Source: Albidovulum sp.
GTDB lineage: Bacteria > Pseudomonadota > Alphaproteobacteria > Rhodobacterales > Rhodobacteraceae
Assembly (NCBI RefSeq): GCF_008933605.1
Contig: NZ_WBUS01000004.1
Span: 1-54,644 of the forward strand
Direction: 5' to 3'
Length of the DNA stretch: 54,644 nt
In this document: piece after piece, positions 24,582 to 32,576 of the stretch
Layout of the letters: each line of letters opens with the position of its first letter
Numbering within the stretch: the first letter of the stretch is position 1
Program-made: the position numbers and the translations under genes
The notes under the pieces: model-generated
Told to the model about the DNA's origin: nothing
Seen by the model: only the letters and a program-made list of their open reading frames with translations
The model's database searches: none

Positions 24582-25243
24582 CCGCGCGCCTTGCGGTAGC
24601 TGTCCTTGAGCGCGATGAGGTCGCCCTCGAAGGCAAAGACATCGCAGCCCCGGACGTCGACCCTGCGCCCGTCGTGCGCCGTCCCGAGGAAGCGCCAGGT
24701 CGACAGGCCGGTGCCGCCAGCCACCATGTGAGTGCCCTCGGTCCAGGCGGCCTCAGGAAAGGTGTCGAAGATCGCGGCATAGGCGGCCCGCACGGCCGCG
24801 CGGCCGCGGTGAAGGGCGCCCTCGGCATCGGGCCCCGCCGCGGACTGGAAGGCGCAGTCCTCTGACATGCAGGCCATCAGCGCGTCCAGGTCGCGCGCGT
24901 TGAAGGCCGCCATCAGCGCCTCCATCGTTGCGCGACGGCGCAGCGCCGTGACGTCGTCGACCACCTCGACCTCGAGGAAGGCCAGGGGCTCGGCGTCCGA
25001 GCCATTGGTCACATTGTGTTCGACCCCTTCGCGCCGCGAATAGGGCACCCCCCGGACGAGCCGCGCCTCGGCCTCATGACCGCCGGGCAGGTCAAGCTTC
25101 AGCGTCCCGTCGGTCAGCGGCACGATGACGTAGTCGTGCCCGTGCCGGTGCCAGCCAGTCTCCGCCCCGGGCGCGAAACGCCATTCCGTTACCTTGAATC
25201 GTTCGTCATCGACATGGACGACAGGCCTTGCACTCTGCGGCAT
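24578..25243 (-). CDS. Cupin-SnoaL fusion protein
   Basis: A 221-residue two-domain protein. Residues about 1-105 form a small cupin: TGWHRHGHDYVIVPLTDG carries the first metal-ligand motif and GVEHNV the second. Residues about 106-221 match a SnoaL-like/NTF2 fold: ATMEALMAAFNARDLDALMACMSEDCAFQSAAGPDAEG, then VAGGTGLSTWRFLGTAHDGRRVDVRGCDVFAFEGDLIALKDSYRK. Function is unknown; isomerase, hydrolase or ligand-binding roles are all known in these folds. It is convergent with and overlaps the GNAT gene by 4 bases at the stop codons. Confidence 0.82.
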   Translation of the reverse strand: MPQSARPVVHVDDERFKVTEWRFAPGAETGWHRHGHDYVIVPLTDGTLKLDLPGGHEAEARLVRGVPYSRREGVEHNVTNGSDAEPLAFLEVEVVDDVTALRRRATMEALMAAFNARDLDALMACMSEDCAFQSAAGPDAEGALHRGRAAVRAAYAAIFDTFPEAAWTEGTHMVAGGTGLSTWRFLGTAHDGRRVDVRGCDVFAFEGDLIALKDSYRKARG

Positions 25244-25493
25244 GACTGGACCCCTTCCCGAGCCGCGGGGCGGACCCCGGGCAGCCGGAACGGCCGACCG
25301 GACAAGACCGCACGCGCGATGCGAATCCTAGCGGTTTCAGGGATCACGTCCATACCGATCCTGCCCTTGAGCCGGGAACAGCGACCCCCGCCGCGGCTGC
25401 GGTCCGGGGACCGGGGCAAACGACGGGTGGTGACGGGTGGACGCGGCCCGTTCGCATCCCTACCTTAGCCCGAGCCCCGAATCCGAGCGCGCC

Positions 25494-27245
25494 ATGACCG
25501 AGACCCAAGGGACCCGCTACCAGGTCCTCGCCCGCAAGTACCGGCCCGAAACCTTTGCCGACCTCGTCGGGCAGGACGCGATGGTGCGCACGCTGAAGAA
25601 CGCCTTCGCCGCCGACCGCATCGCGCAGGCCTTCATCATGACCGGCATCCGCGGGACCGGGAAGACCACGACGGCGCGGATCATCGCCAAGGGCATGAAC
25701 TGCATCGGCCCCGACGGCACCGGCGGCCCGACGACGGATCCCTGCGGTACGTGCGAACATTGCGTGGCAATCATGGAGGGCCGCCACGTCGACGTGATGG
25801 AGATGGACGCGGCCAGCCGGACAGGGGTCGGCGATATCCGCGAGATCATTGAATCCGTTCACTATCGCGCCGCCTCGGCACGCTACAAGATCTACATCAT
25901 CGACGAAGTCCACATGCTCTCCACGAACGCGTTCAACGCGCTCCTGAAGACGCTGGAGGAGCCGCCCGCGCATGTGAAGTTCATCTTCGCCACGACCGAG
26001 ATCCGCAAGGTTCCGGTCACCGTCCTCAGCCGCTGCCAGCGCTTCGACCTGAGGCGGATCGAGCCCGAGGTGATGATGGCGCTTCTGCGGAAGATCGCCA
26101 CGGCGGAGGGCGCTCAGATCACCGACGACGCGCTCGCGTTCATCACGCGCGCGGCCGAAGGGTCTGCCCGCGACGCGACCTCGCTCCTCGACCAGGCGAT
26201 CAGCCATGGCGCGGGAGAGACGACCGCCGACCAGGTCCGCGCCATGCTCGGGCTTGCCGACCGCGGCCGGGTCATGGACCTCTTCGACCTGATCCTGAAG
26301 GGCGATGCGGCCGGGGCACTGACCGAACTTGGCGCGCAGTATTCCGGCGGCGCCGACCCGATGGCCGTCTTGCGCGACCTTGCCGAGATCACCCATTGGG
26401 TCAGCGTCATCAAGATCACGCCGGAGGCGGCCGACGATCCCACCGTCGCACCCGACGAACGCACGCGGGGGCAGGCCATGGCCGCCGCGCTGCCGATGCG
26501 CGTGCTGACCCGGATGTGGCAAATGCTGCTGAAGTCGCTCGAGGAAGTGGCGGCCGCGCCGAATGCGATGATGGCCGCCGAGATGGCGGTGATCCGCATG
26601 ACGCATGTGGCCGACCTGCCTGACCCCGAGCAGCTGCTGCGCCGGATTGCCGAAGGCCCCGGGTCGGCCGCGCCGGCCGGTCGCGCCCCCGCGCCAGCAA
26701 GCCAGGCCACCAACGCCGTGCCGCGCGCCGAGGTGAATGTCGCGCCGTCAGGGTCTGGCGCTGCGACCGCATTGGCCCGGGCACCCGAAGTGGCGCTGGC
26801 CCGCTACGCGAGCTTCCCCGCGGTGGTGGAACTGATCCGCGCCAACCGCGACGTGAAGCTGCTTCTGGAGGTGGAAAACCACCTCCGCCTCGTCCACTAC
26901 GCGCCGGGCCGGATCGAGTTCGAGCCCACCGCCGATGCCCCCCGCGACCTTGCCGCGACGCTGGCGGCGCGGTTGCAGGGCTGGACCGGTGTGCGCTGGG
27001 GCGTCTCGGTCGTGTCGGGCGGCGGCGCGCCGACCCTCGCCGCGTTGCGCGACGCCAAGACACTGGCGGCAAAGGAAAAAGCCCGCGAAAATCCACTGGT
27101 CCAGGCGGTCTTCGCCGCCTTCCCCGAGGCGCGGATCGTGGACGTGAGAACCCCGGCGGAGGTTCTCGCGGCCGCCGGAGCCGAGGCTTTGCCCGAGGCC
27201 GAGGACGACGCCGGCTCCGACTGGGACCCCTTCGAGAAAGAGTGA
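25494..27245 (+). CDS. dnaX: DNA polymerase III subunit gamma/tau
   Basis: A 583-residue clamp-loader ATPase. Start at 25494 (MTETQGTRYQVLARKYRP); the upstream in-frame codons look non-coding. Walker A is GIRGTGKTT (51-59), the zinc-site cysteines are Cys70, 84, 87 and 90, Walker B/DEAD-like is IIDEVHML (135-142), sensor 1 lies in FATTE (165-169) and SRC is at 179-181. The C-terminal third is the tau-like extension. It opens the dnaX-ybaB-recR operon. I found no convincing A6G frameshift site, so a separate gamma form is not supported. Confidence 0.95.
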   Translation: MTETQGTRYQVLARKYRPETFADLVGQDAMVRTLKNAFAADRIAQAFIMTGIRGTGKTTTARIIAKGMNCIGPDGTGGPTTDPCGTCEHCVAIMEGRHVDVMEMDAASRTGVGDIREIIESVHYRAASARYKIYIIDEVHMLSTNAFNALLKTLEEPPAHVKFIFATTEIRKVPVTVLSRCQRFDLRRIEPEVMMALLRKIATAEGAQITDDALAFITRAAEGSARDATSLLDQAISHGAGETTADQVRAMLGLADRGRVMDLFDLILKGDAAGALTELGAQYSGGADPMAVLRDLAEITHWVSVIKITPEAADDPTVAPDERTRGQAMAAALPMRVLTRMWQMLLKSLEEVAAAPNAMMAAEMAVIRMTHVADLPDPEQLLRRIAEGPGSAAPAGRAPAPASQATNAVPRAEVNVAPSGSGAATALARAPEVALARYASFPAVVELIRANRDVKLLLEVENHLRLVHYAPGRIEFEPTADAPRDLAATLAARLQGWTGVRWGVSVVSGGGAPTLAALRDAKTLAAKEKARENPLVQAVFAAFPEARIVDVRTPAEVLAAAGAEALPEAEDDAGSDWDPFEKE

Positions 27246-27255
27246 GGACGAGAAG

Positions 27256-27600
27256 ATGCTGAAAGGACTGGGCGGCCTCGGTGACATGGCCAAGATGATG
27301 AAGGCCGCGCAGGAGATGCAGGCCAAGATGACGGCGCTCACCGAGGAGATGGACCGGATCACCGTCACCGGCGAAAGCGGCGCGGGGCTGGTCAAGGCCG
27401 TCTGCACGGCGAAGGGAGAGCTCAAGTCGCTCGACATCGACCCGTCGATCTTCCAGCCCTCCGAGAAGGAGGTGGTGGAAGACCTGATCCTCGCCGCGAT
27501 CAAGGACGCGCAGAAGCGCGCGCAGGACCGGCTGCAGGAGGAGCAGAAGCGGATGATGCAGGACCTCGGCCTGCCCGCCGACGTGAAGCTGCCGTTCTGA
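27256..27600 (+). CDS. ybaB: YbaB/EbfC-family nucleoid-associated protein
   Basis: A 114-residue protein starting [25 protein letters not shown], the classic glycine-rich YbaB opening followed by the amphipathic helix. The central beta segment is [30 protein letters not shown]. YbaB proteins dimerise and bind DNA. GAGGACGAGA lies before the ATG, and the gene is 10 bases after dnaX and 8 before recR, the conserved order. Confidence 0.94.
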   Translation: MLKGLGGLGDMAKMMKAAQEMQAKMTALTEEMDRITVTGESGAGLVKAVCTAKGELKSLDIDPSIFQPSEKEVVEDLILAAIKDAQKRAQDRLQEEQKRMMQDLGLPADVKLPF

Positions 27601-27608
27601 GGCCGTCC

Positions 27609-28208
27609 GTGAGCGAGGCCACCCGCGACATCGAGGCGCTGATCGAGCTGATGGCCCGGCTGCCGGGCCTCGGGCCGCGGTCGGCGCGAAGGGCCGTCCT
27701 CCACCTGATCAAGAAGCGCGGGCAGGTGATGGCCCCGCTTGCCCAGGCGATGGCACAGGTTGCGGCAACGGCCCGCGAATGCGCAACCTGTGGTAATATC
27801 GGCACCGCCGACATCTGCGACATCTGCCGTGACGAGCGCCGCGCGACGGGCGAGATCTGCGTGGTGGAGGACGTGGCCGACCTCTGGGCGATGGAGCGCG
27901 GCCACGCCTTCAAGGGCCGCTACCACGTCCTCGGCGGCACGCTTTCTGCGCTCGACGCGGTGGGGCCGGAGGAATTGCGGATCCCGCGCCTTCTCGCCCG
28001 CGTGCGCGACGAGGGCATCCGTGAAGTGATCCTCGCGCTGAACGCCACGGTGGATGGCCAGACGACGGCGCATTACATCGCCGAGACGCTGGAAGGGACG
28101 GGTGTCGCCGTCACCTCGCTGGCCCAGGGCGTGCCGATCGGGGGGGAACTCGACTACCTCGACGACGGGACGATCCAGGCGGCGCTCAGGGCGCGGAAGC
28201 GGGTCTAG
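27609..28208 (+). CDS. recR: Recombination mediator RecR
   Basis: A 199-residue RecR. The helix-hairpin-helix is [15 protein letters not shown] (14-28); the zinc finger is Cys58, 61, 70 and 73 ([16 protein letters not shown]). A Toprim domain begins near residue 82 ([16 protein letters not shown]), and the ATLDG-like strand reads [17 protein letters not shown]. It starts with GTG at 27609, spaced 6 bases from TGAGG. With RecF and RecO it loads RecA on gaps. Length is typical. Confidence 0.95.
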   Translation: MSEATRDIEALIELMARLPGLGPRSARRAVLHLIKKRGQVMAPLAQAMAQVAATARECATCGNIGTADICDICRDERRATGEICVVEDVADLWAMERGHAFKGRYHVLGGTLSALDAVGPEELRIPRLLARVRDEGIREVILALNATVDGQTTAHYIAETLEGTGVAVTSLAQGVPIGGELDYLDDGTIQAALRARKRV

Positions 28209-28338
28209 GAGCGTCGGAACGGCGTCCCGCATCCGTCGGGTTCGCGTCGGTTTTCCGTCCCGACAGGGCGCGCGGGCGGGAAACGCCGCGTCAATCCGCT
28301 TCCGCGAGGATGGTTCGGCCCGCGTTCAGGACCCCGCC

Positions 28339-28824
28339 ATGCCCAGACAGACGCCGCGCCCCACCCGGGCCGAAAAGGACCGCCTCGCCGCCTACCACGA
28401 GCTTGCCGAGACCATGCGGGGTCTGGAGGAGGACCTGCGCTGGGGGCTGAGGGACTCGCTCAGGCTGCCCCGGGAATGGCTGGAGATCGCCACCGACCCC
28501 GCCGTGCCGGGAAAGGCGAAGGTGACGCGGCGGCTCGATGAGGACGTGCTGCGGTTCTTCCGGGCGATGGGCACGGGATACCTGACCCGGATCAACGCGG
28601 TCCTCAGGACCTTCATGCTCGCCCGGCTGGCGGGCCTCGTCGGCGGCCCGGAGCACGTCGGCTATGCGCCGACGGCGGAGGAGGAGGGCCGCGCGCTGCG
28701 CCGCGAGCTGCTCGACCACGCGGTGAGGGTGGCCGCGGCGCGGGAGACGGCTGAGGGAGAGGCAGAGGCGCGGGCGAAGCTCGCCGGGCTGAGGGCGCTC
28801 AGGGACGCGCGGGTCGGGCGGTAG
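28339..28824 (+). CDS. BrnA-like ribbon-helix-helix antitoxin-family protein, orphan
   Basis: A 161-residue protein whose core KVTRRLDEDVLRFFRAMGTGYLTRINAVLRTFMLARLAG (about residues 60-98) fits the BrnA antitoxin family: DxDVLxFFRxxGxGYxxRxNAVLRxxxxA. BrnA is the DNA-binding partner of the RNase toxin BrnT, but no BrnT-like gene lies next to it. A long polar, helical C-terminus (EEEGRALRRELLDHAVRVAAARETAEGEAEAR) is added. Relatives occur as solitary chromosomal genes in Rhodobacteraceae; this is recollection, not a search. The start at 28339 is by homology; no strong Shine-Dalgarno sequence is seen. Confidence 0.72.
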   Translation: MPRQTPRPTRAEKDRLAAYHELAETMRGLEEDLRWGLRDSLRLPREWLEIATDPAVPGKAKVTRRLDEDVLRFFRAMGTGYLTRINAVLRTFMLARLAGLVGGPEHVGYAPTAEEEGRALRRELLDHAVRVAAARETAEGEAEARAKLAGLRALRDARVGR

Positions 28825-28969
28825 GGCGGGATTCTGCGCCGCCTCAGCCCGGATGGTGGGGTGGACCCCATCCTGCGTCCGCTGCAAGCGTGGGCGACCG
28901 CCGGCAGCCGGTTCCCAGAGTTCGCTTCCGAACACCACGCGTTCAGGTCGGGCGGGTCAGGAGGGGCGC

Positions 28970-30064
28970 TCATCCCGGCGCCGGCGCCACGCGCAGGGCC
29001 CCCGTCACCCGCCGGACGAGCCCCGCCATCCCCAGCACCCAAGCGGTGAGCGCGACGAAGACCAGCACCCTGGGGATCGGGTCGAGGAAGCCGTAGGCCA
29101 TCGCGCGGTCGAACTGGTAGGTGCTGGTGGTGTACATCCCCAGCGGGAAGACCATGCCCCAGACCGCCGGTTCATAGGTGAAGCGGTCGCGCATCCAGAG
29201 GTAGCGCCAGGTCATGAGCGCGAAGAGAAACGGGATCCACCAGCTCGCCACCGCCCAGAAGAAGAAGGTGAAGCCGCGCAGGAAGGGCAGCAGCGGGCCG
29301 ACAAGCGACCAGGTCTCGCCGCGCAGGATCAGGATCGAGCCGGCGAGCGCGGTGATCGCCACCGCCCCCATGTTGATCCAGTAGGGCGGGCTGAAGTCCT
29401 GGCGGCTCATCGGCACGAAGGTCAGGCGGTAGAAGATGAGCGGGATGATCGCGAGATAGAGCATGCAGCCGATCAGGAACATCGCGATGACCTGGAACTG
29501 GATCGCCTCAGACGGGGCCGATCCGACGTCGATCACCCCGCGCAGCACCACCACCGATTGGGTCGAGACGGCGGCGATCAGCCAGGCGCCGTTGATGCCG
29601 CGCGCCAGCGTCGGCTTGCGCGCCCGCACGGTCACGGCGGTGAAGAACGTGTACATGATCCCGAACCACAGGATCAGTCCAAGCCACCACAGCACCGTGC
29701 CGACGCCCGTGGCGCCGATCACCACCACGTTCTGCGTGCCCAGAACGCAGGTGCCCGCGACGATGGTGAAGAAGCCGGGCGCGCGTTGATGGTCGAAGAT
29801 GTCGCGCATCAGCTGCGCGCGAAACCGCAGGGCCCGCAGGATCGTCAGCCCCCAGAGCACCGGCCAGGCGATCCAGTTGACCCCGATCAGCGCCAGTGCG
29901 ACCGGACGCAGCCCCATGAAATGGCAGGCGATGGAGACGACCCCGGTCGCCATCACCAGCGCGAAATAGCCCGGAAAGAGCGACGCCGCGCCATCGAGAA
30001 GAAGCCGCTTCAGGCCCGCAGGCTCCGAACTCGGGTCCGGCTTGCGCGCTTCACCCGTGCGCAT
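28970..30064 (-). CDS. TDT-family transporter (TehA / C4-dicarboxylate / sulfite-export type)
   Basis: A 364-residue, ten-helix membrane protein. Typical family stretches are FPGYFALVMATGVVSIACHF near the N-terminus and VWGMVFPLGMYTTSTYQ near the end. Known relatives export sulfite or malate, or confer tellurite resistance. The start at 30064 (GGGA six bases upstream) gives a 14-base overlap with the small membrane protein gene before it; a TTG at 30076 is the alternative. It lies downstream of the nitrate reductase operon. Substrate unknown. Confidence 0.82.
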   Translation of the reverse strand: MRTGEARKPDPSSEPAGLKRLLLDGAASLFPGYFALVMATGVVSIACHFMGLRPVALALIGVNWIAWPVLWGLTILRALRFRAQLMRDIFDHQRAPGFFTIVAGTCVLGTQNVVVIGATGVGTVLWWLGLILWFGIMYTFFTAVTVRARKPTLARGINGAWLIAAVSTQSVVVLRGVIDVGSAPSEAIQFQVIAMFLIGCMLYLAIIPLIFYRLTFVPMSRQDFSPPYWINMGAVAITALAGSILILRGETWSLVGPLLPFLRGFTFFFWAVASWWIPFLFALMTWRYLWMRDRFTYEPAVWGMVFPLGMYTTSTYQFDRAMAYGFLDPIPRVLVFVALTAWVLGMAGLVRRVTGALRVAPAPG

Positions 30065-30416
30065 AGCGCATCCCAAGTTCGATCTGGAGGAAGAAAAGCA
30101 CGAAGGCCGTGTTCAACCCCCAGGCGACGGTCAACCACCGTGCCAGAGTGCCCCAGAAGACATTGGCGTTCGGCGCGCAGCGCCAGATCGCGACCAGAAT
30201 GAAGACTGTATAGGCCGCCGAGATCAGGATCAGCACTTGCTGAAAGGCCAGTTGCCCGGCATCGAGCGCGGTGCCGTGCAGGATGACGAGCACCATGCTC
30301 GTCGCGACGCCATATCCCCAGAAGACGACCGGCAGGGCCATTTCCCCCTGCCATGCGCGCAGTTCGGGCGCGAAGAACAATGCGAACAGCGATTTCCCGG
30401 ACTCGCCCTTGGTCAT
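30051..30416 (-). CDS. Small three-helix membrane protein of unknown function
   Basis: A 121-residue protein with three hydrophobic segments: about residues 26-47 (ALPVVFWGYGVATSMVLVILHG), 58-79 and 90-112. A short polar N-terminus contains FFAPELRAWQGE. It overlaps the TDT transporter gene by 14 bases, which suggests a small partner subunit or a co-regulated protein. I do not recognise the family. Bases 30417-30685 before it contain no gene and should hold its promoter or the 3' end of the nar-linked operon. Confidence 0.68.
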   Translation of the reverse strand: MTKGESGKSLFALFFAPELRAWQGEMALPVVFWGYGVATSMVLVILHGTALDAGQLAFQQVLILISAAYTVFILVAIWRCAPNANVFWGTLARWLTVAWGLNTAFVLFFLQIELGMRYAHG

Positions 30417-30685
30417 GGCCGCCCCTTTCGGTGCGAGTTTGATCCAGTGCGCGGGGATTTGAAAGACGGTCCAGTGTCAGGTCTGGACCCTGACGGCGGG
30501 ACCCGGGGCGTTGCCTCCGCCGGGGCGGCGGGCGCGCTGGCGAGGGCGAATGCCGGTCCCGAACACATGCCGGCCTATCGGGCGACGATCCGGCCGAGGT
30601 GCCTGCACCGGTGTGGGCCTGACGCCACCTGACCCGCCTCTGGCGCAAGATCGGGGGTCCCGGCCGCCGCCGGTGATCCGGACGG

Positions 30686-31207
30686 TCAGCAGGCGGCCGC
30701 GTCCAGGCCGGCAACGGACAGCGCCCAGCCTTCGAGTGTCGGAAGATCGGGCGCAAGCTCGACGGCCGCGCCGCCGGAGAATGCCTCGAACGCGGCGCGG
30801 TTCAGCGCGTTGAGGCCCACCAGGACTGGCACATCGGCGGCGACCGCCGCGGCGATCACGTCGCGGAAACCACGGCCTTCGGCCTCGTGCTTCCCGAACT
30901 TGTTGACGATCAGCAGATCGGTGCCCGACGACAACCGCGCCGCGACCAGCCCCACGGCGGTCTCCAATGCGCCTGCGTCGAGGCGGCAGCCGCGTGCCTC
31001 CGGGCCCCGATCCTGGCTGATGCGCAGGACAGGGCCGTCGGGCAGCACCCGCACATCCATGTCGCAGGGGCGCGCGTCGTCGCGTTCGGTGTTGATCTGG
31101 ACGGTGCCGCAGCAACTCAGGCCGCGGGCGGCAAGCCCCGTTGCCAGTCGCTGCAGCACGAGATCGATGTCTCCGCGCCCCGGCGCCATCGTGAAGGCGA
31201 GTTTCAT
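30686..31207 (-). CDS. DUF2478 protein, molybdenum-metabolism-associated P-loop-like protein
   Basis: A 173-residue protein that matches the DUF2478 family pattern: MKLAFTMAPGRGDIDLVLQRLATGLAARGL at the start, DLLIVNKFGKHEAEGRGFRDVIAAAVAADVPVLVGL in the middle. The family is known to be encoded near molybdenum-cofactor or molybdate-transport genes; its reaction is not known to me. Here it ends the long nar operon, where NarG needs a bis-MGD cofactor. Its ATG overlaps the stop of a 57-codon MoeA-like mini-gene (ATGA). Confidence 0.82.
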   Translation of the reverse strand: MKLAFTMAPGRGDIDLVLQRLATGLAARGLSCCGTVQINTERDDARPCDMDVRVLPDGPVLRISQDRGPEARGCRLDAGALETAVGLVAARLSSGTDLLIVNKFGKHEAEGRGFRDVIAAAVAADVPVLVGLNALNRAAFEAFSGGAAVELAPDLPTLEGWALSVAGLDAAAC

Positions 31208-31377
31208 GTGCTGTCTCCTCGGGATCGGCAGAAGGGCTGGAATTCGACCAGCGATCGGGACGGGCTGACGTGTTCCGCGATGCGCGAAAGAGCCTCGCCG
31301 ATGCTGGTCAGTGCCGTCGGTTCGTCATGCCCGCCGCATCCGCAGCGAGGCGATGAAACAGCCCGATGAAGCGTCAC
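31204..31377 (-). CDS. 57-codon mini-gene resembling the N-terminus of MoeA
   Basis: GTG at 31377 overlaps the carbonic-anhydrase stop (GTGA) and its TGA overlaps the DUF2478 start (ATGA), so the frame exactly bridges two coupled genes. The peptide contains RCGCGGHDEPTALTSIGEALSRIAEHVSP. The TSIGEALSRIAEHV part resembles the opening of molybdopterin molybdotransferase MoeA, and some alphaproteobacterial MoeA proteins have a CGCG-His leader before it. The reading frame stops where MoeA would continue, so this is either a truncated moeA remnant or a small Cys-rich protein. The tight overlaps favour translation. Identity is moderate at best. Confidence 0.5.
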   Translation of the reverse strand: MTLHRAVSSPRCGCGGHDEPTALTSIGEALSRIAEHVSPSRSLVEFQPFCRSRGDST

Positions 31378-32006
31378 AGTGCACGCTCCATTTCGCTGTT
31401 GGCTGCCAGAAAATGGCCCGGGCCGATGCTGCAGTCGAGGTTGCGCAGAAGCCCGTCCTTCAACCCGTAGATCAGGCCGTGCACCCGGATGTCGGCGCGC
31501 CGTAGCCACGCCCGCTGCAGGATCGGGGTCTCGCACACGCGCCGCACGCTCTCCGCCACATTGAGTTCGGCCAGCCGGTCGCGCTGCGCCTCGAGATCCC
31601 GTTCCCGCCCCAGATCGACCGAGTAGCTGCGCGCGAGACGGCGGATGGGCTCCAGCCAGTGGTCGGCCAGTCCGTGCGGCAGGTCCTCGGTCGCCGCCTT
31701 CACCCCGCCGCAGCCGTAGTGGCCGCAGACGATGATCTCGCGCACCTTCAGGGCCTCGACCGCGAACTCGAGCGCCGAGAGAAGGTTCATGTCGGTCGAA
31801 TGCACCACATTGGCCACGTTGCGATGCACGAAGACCTCGCCCGGATCGAGGCCGGCAACGACATTGGCCGGCACGCGACTGTCGGAACATCCGATCCAGA
31901 AGAACTCCGGCGACTGCTGTCCGGCCAGCCGGGCGAAATATCCTGGGTCTTCGCTCTGCCGCGTGGTCGACCAGGCGGCGTTGCGTTCAAGAAGGTCTTT
32001 CAGCAT
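31374..32006 (-). CDS. Beta-class carbonic anhydrase
   Basis: A 210-residue beta-carbonic anhydrase. Zinc and catalytic residues are Cys40, Asp42 and Arg44 (CSDSR), His96 and Cys99 (GHYGCGG), spaced exactly as in E. coli Can. HRNVANVV and SALEFAVEAL complete the family pattern. It interconverts CO2 and bicarbonate in the cytoplasm. It overlaps the hemerythrin-like gene by 20 bases and lies within the nar operon; a carbonic anhydrase there is unusual and may support pH or bicarbonate balance during anaerobic nitrate respiration (inference). Confidence 0.93.
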   Translation of the reverse strand: MLKDLLERNAAWSTTRQSEDPGYFARLAGQQSPEFFWIGCSDSRVPANVVAGLDPGEVFVHRNVANVVHSTDMNLLSALEFAVEALKVREIIVCGHYGCGGVKAATEDLPHGLADHWLEPIRRLARSYSVDLGRERDLEAQRDRLAELNVAESVRRVCETPILQRAWLRRADIRVHGLIYGLKDGLLRNLDCSIGPGHFLAANSEMERAL

Positions 32007-32556
32007 GGCGTGCTCCCGGCGGAAAATCGAGGCCGCGACGCCGTGTCATCGCGGTGCGAAGCATTTCGCTGTCCTGTTCGGTGAGACGCAGACGGGCGAA
32101 GCGGAGAAGGATGGCATTCTCGAGGATCAGATGACGCCTGGCGTGATCGGCATAGCGGCGAAGCTCGGCGCAGGCTGCGGGCTCGATCCCGGATGTTGCG
32201 TTGCCCAATATCGCCGTCACGCGCGGCGTATCGAAATCCGCGTGCCGGTGGTCACTGCGCAGCTTCTCGAGCAGGCGGTCTATTTCGTCCTCCTCGGTGC
32301 AGCGCCCCTGCAGGAGCGGGAACAGATCCGTCTCCTCGTCTTCGAGATGGACCGGGAGTTCATCCGAGAGGAAGGCCATGACGGACGTGGCCTCGGCGGC
32401 CGAAGCACGGCCGAGGTCGGCAATCCGGTCCAGGATGGCGCAAGCCTCGCGCTCGCGCAGGTGCACGGCATGCAGGTAGTCGATCGGCCGGCCAAGCAGG
32501 GCCGGATCGATCGGCGTCAGACCGAGCGGACCCCGCGTCTGATCTGTCTCTTGCAC
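31987..32556 (-). CDS. Hemerythrin-like domain protein
   Basis: A 189-residue helical protein with a hemerythrin-type metal-ligand pattern: His29 and His32 (YLHAVHLRE), His70 with Glu74/75 (ELPVHLEDEETDLFP), His103/105 (DHRHADFDT), His138 and His142 with Glu146 (DHARRHLILENAIL). Such proteins bind a di-iron centre and sense or buffer O2 or NO, or repair iron-sulfur proteins. In a nitrate reductase operon a role against NO or O2 damage is plausible (inference). It begins 20 bases after the prolyl isomerase gene. Confidence 0.83.
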   Translation of the reverse strand: MQETDQTRGPLGLTPIDPALLGRPIDYLHAVHLREREACAILDRIADLGRASAAEATSVMAFLSDELPVHLEDEETDLFPLLQGRCTEEDEIDRLLEKLRSDHRHADFDTPRVTAILGNATSGIEPAACAELRRYADHARRHLILENAILLRFARLRLTEQDSEMLRTAMTRRRGLDFPPGARHAERPS

Positions 32557-32576
32557 GGCATGCCCTTTCGCAGGCT

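Noticed and set aside
27068-27090. Possible programmed frameshift in dnaX (A-rich stretch GGAAAAAGCC)
   Set aside because: Only five A bases and no A6G slippery heptamer; the site is near the 3' end, so it could not yield a normal gamma subunit.
28857-28870. TGGGGTGGACCCCA inverted repeat after the BrnA-like gene as a terminator
   Set aside because: The loop would be two bases and no T tract follows on either strand.
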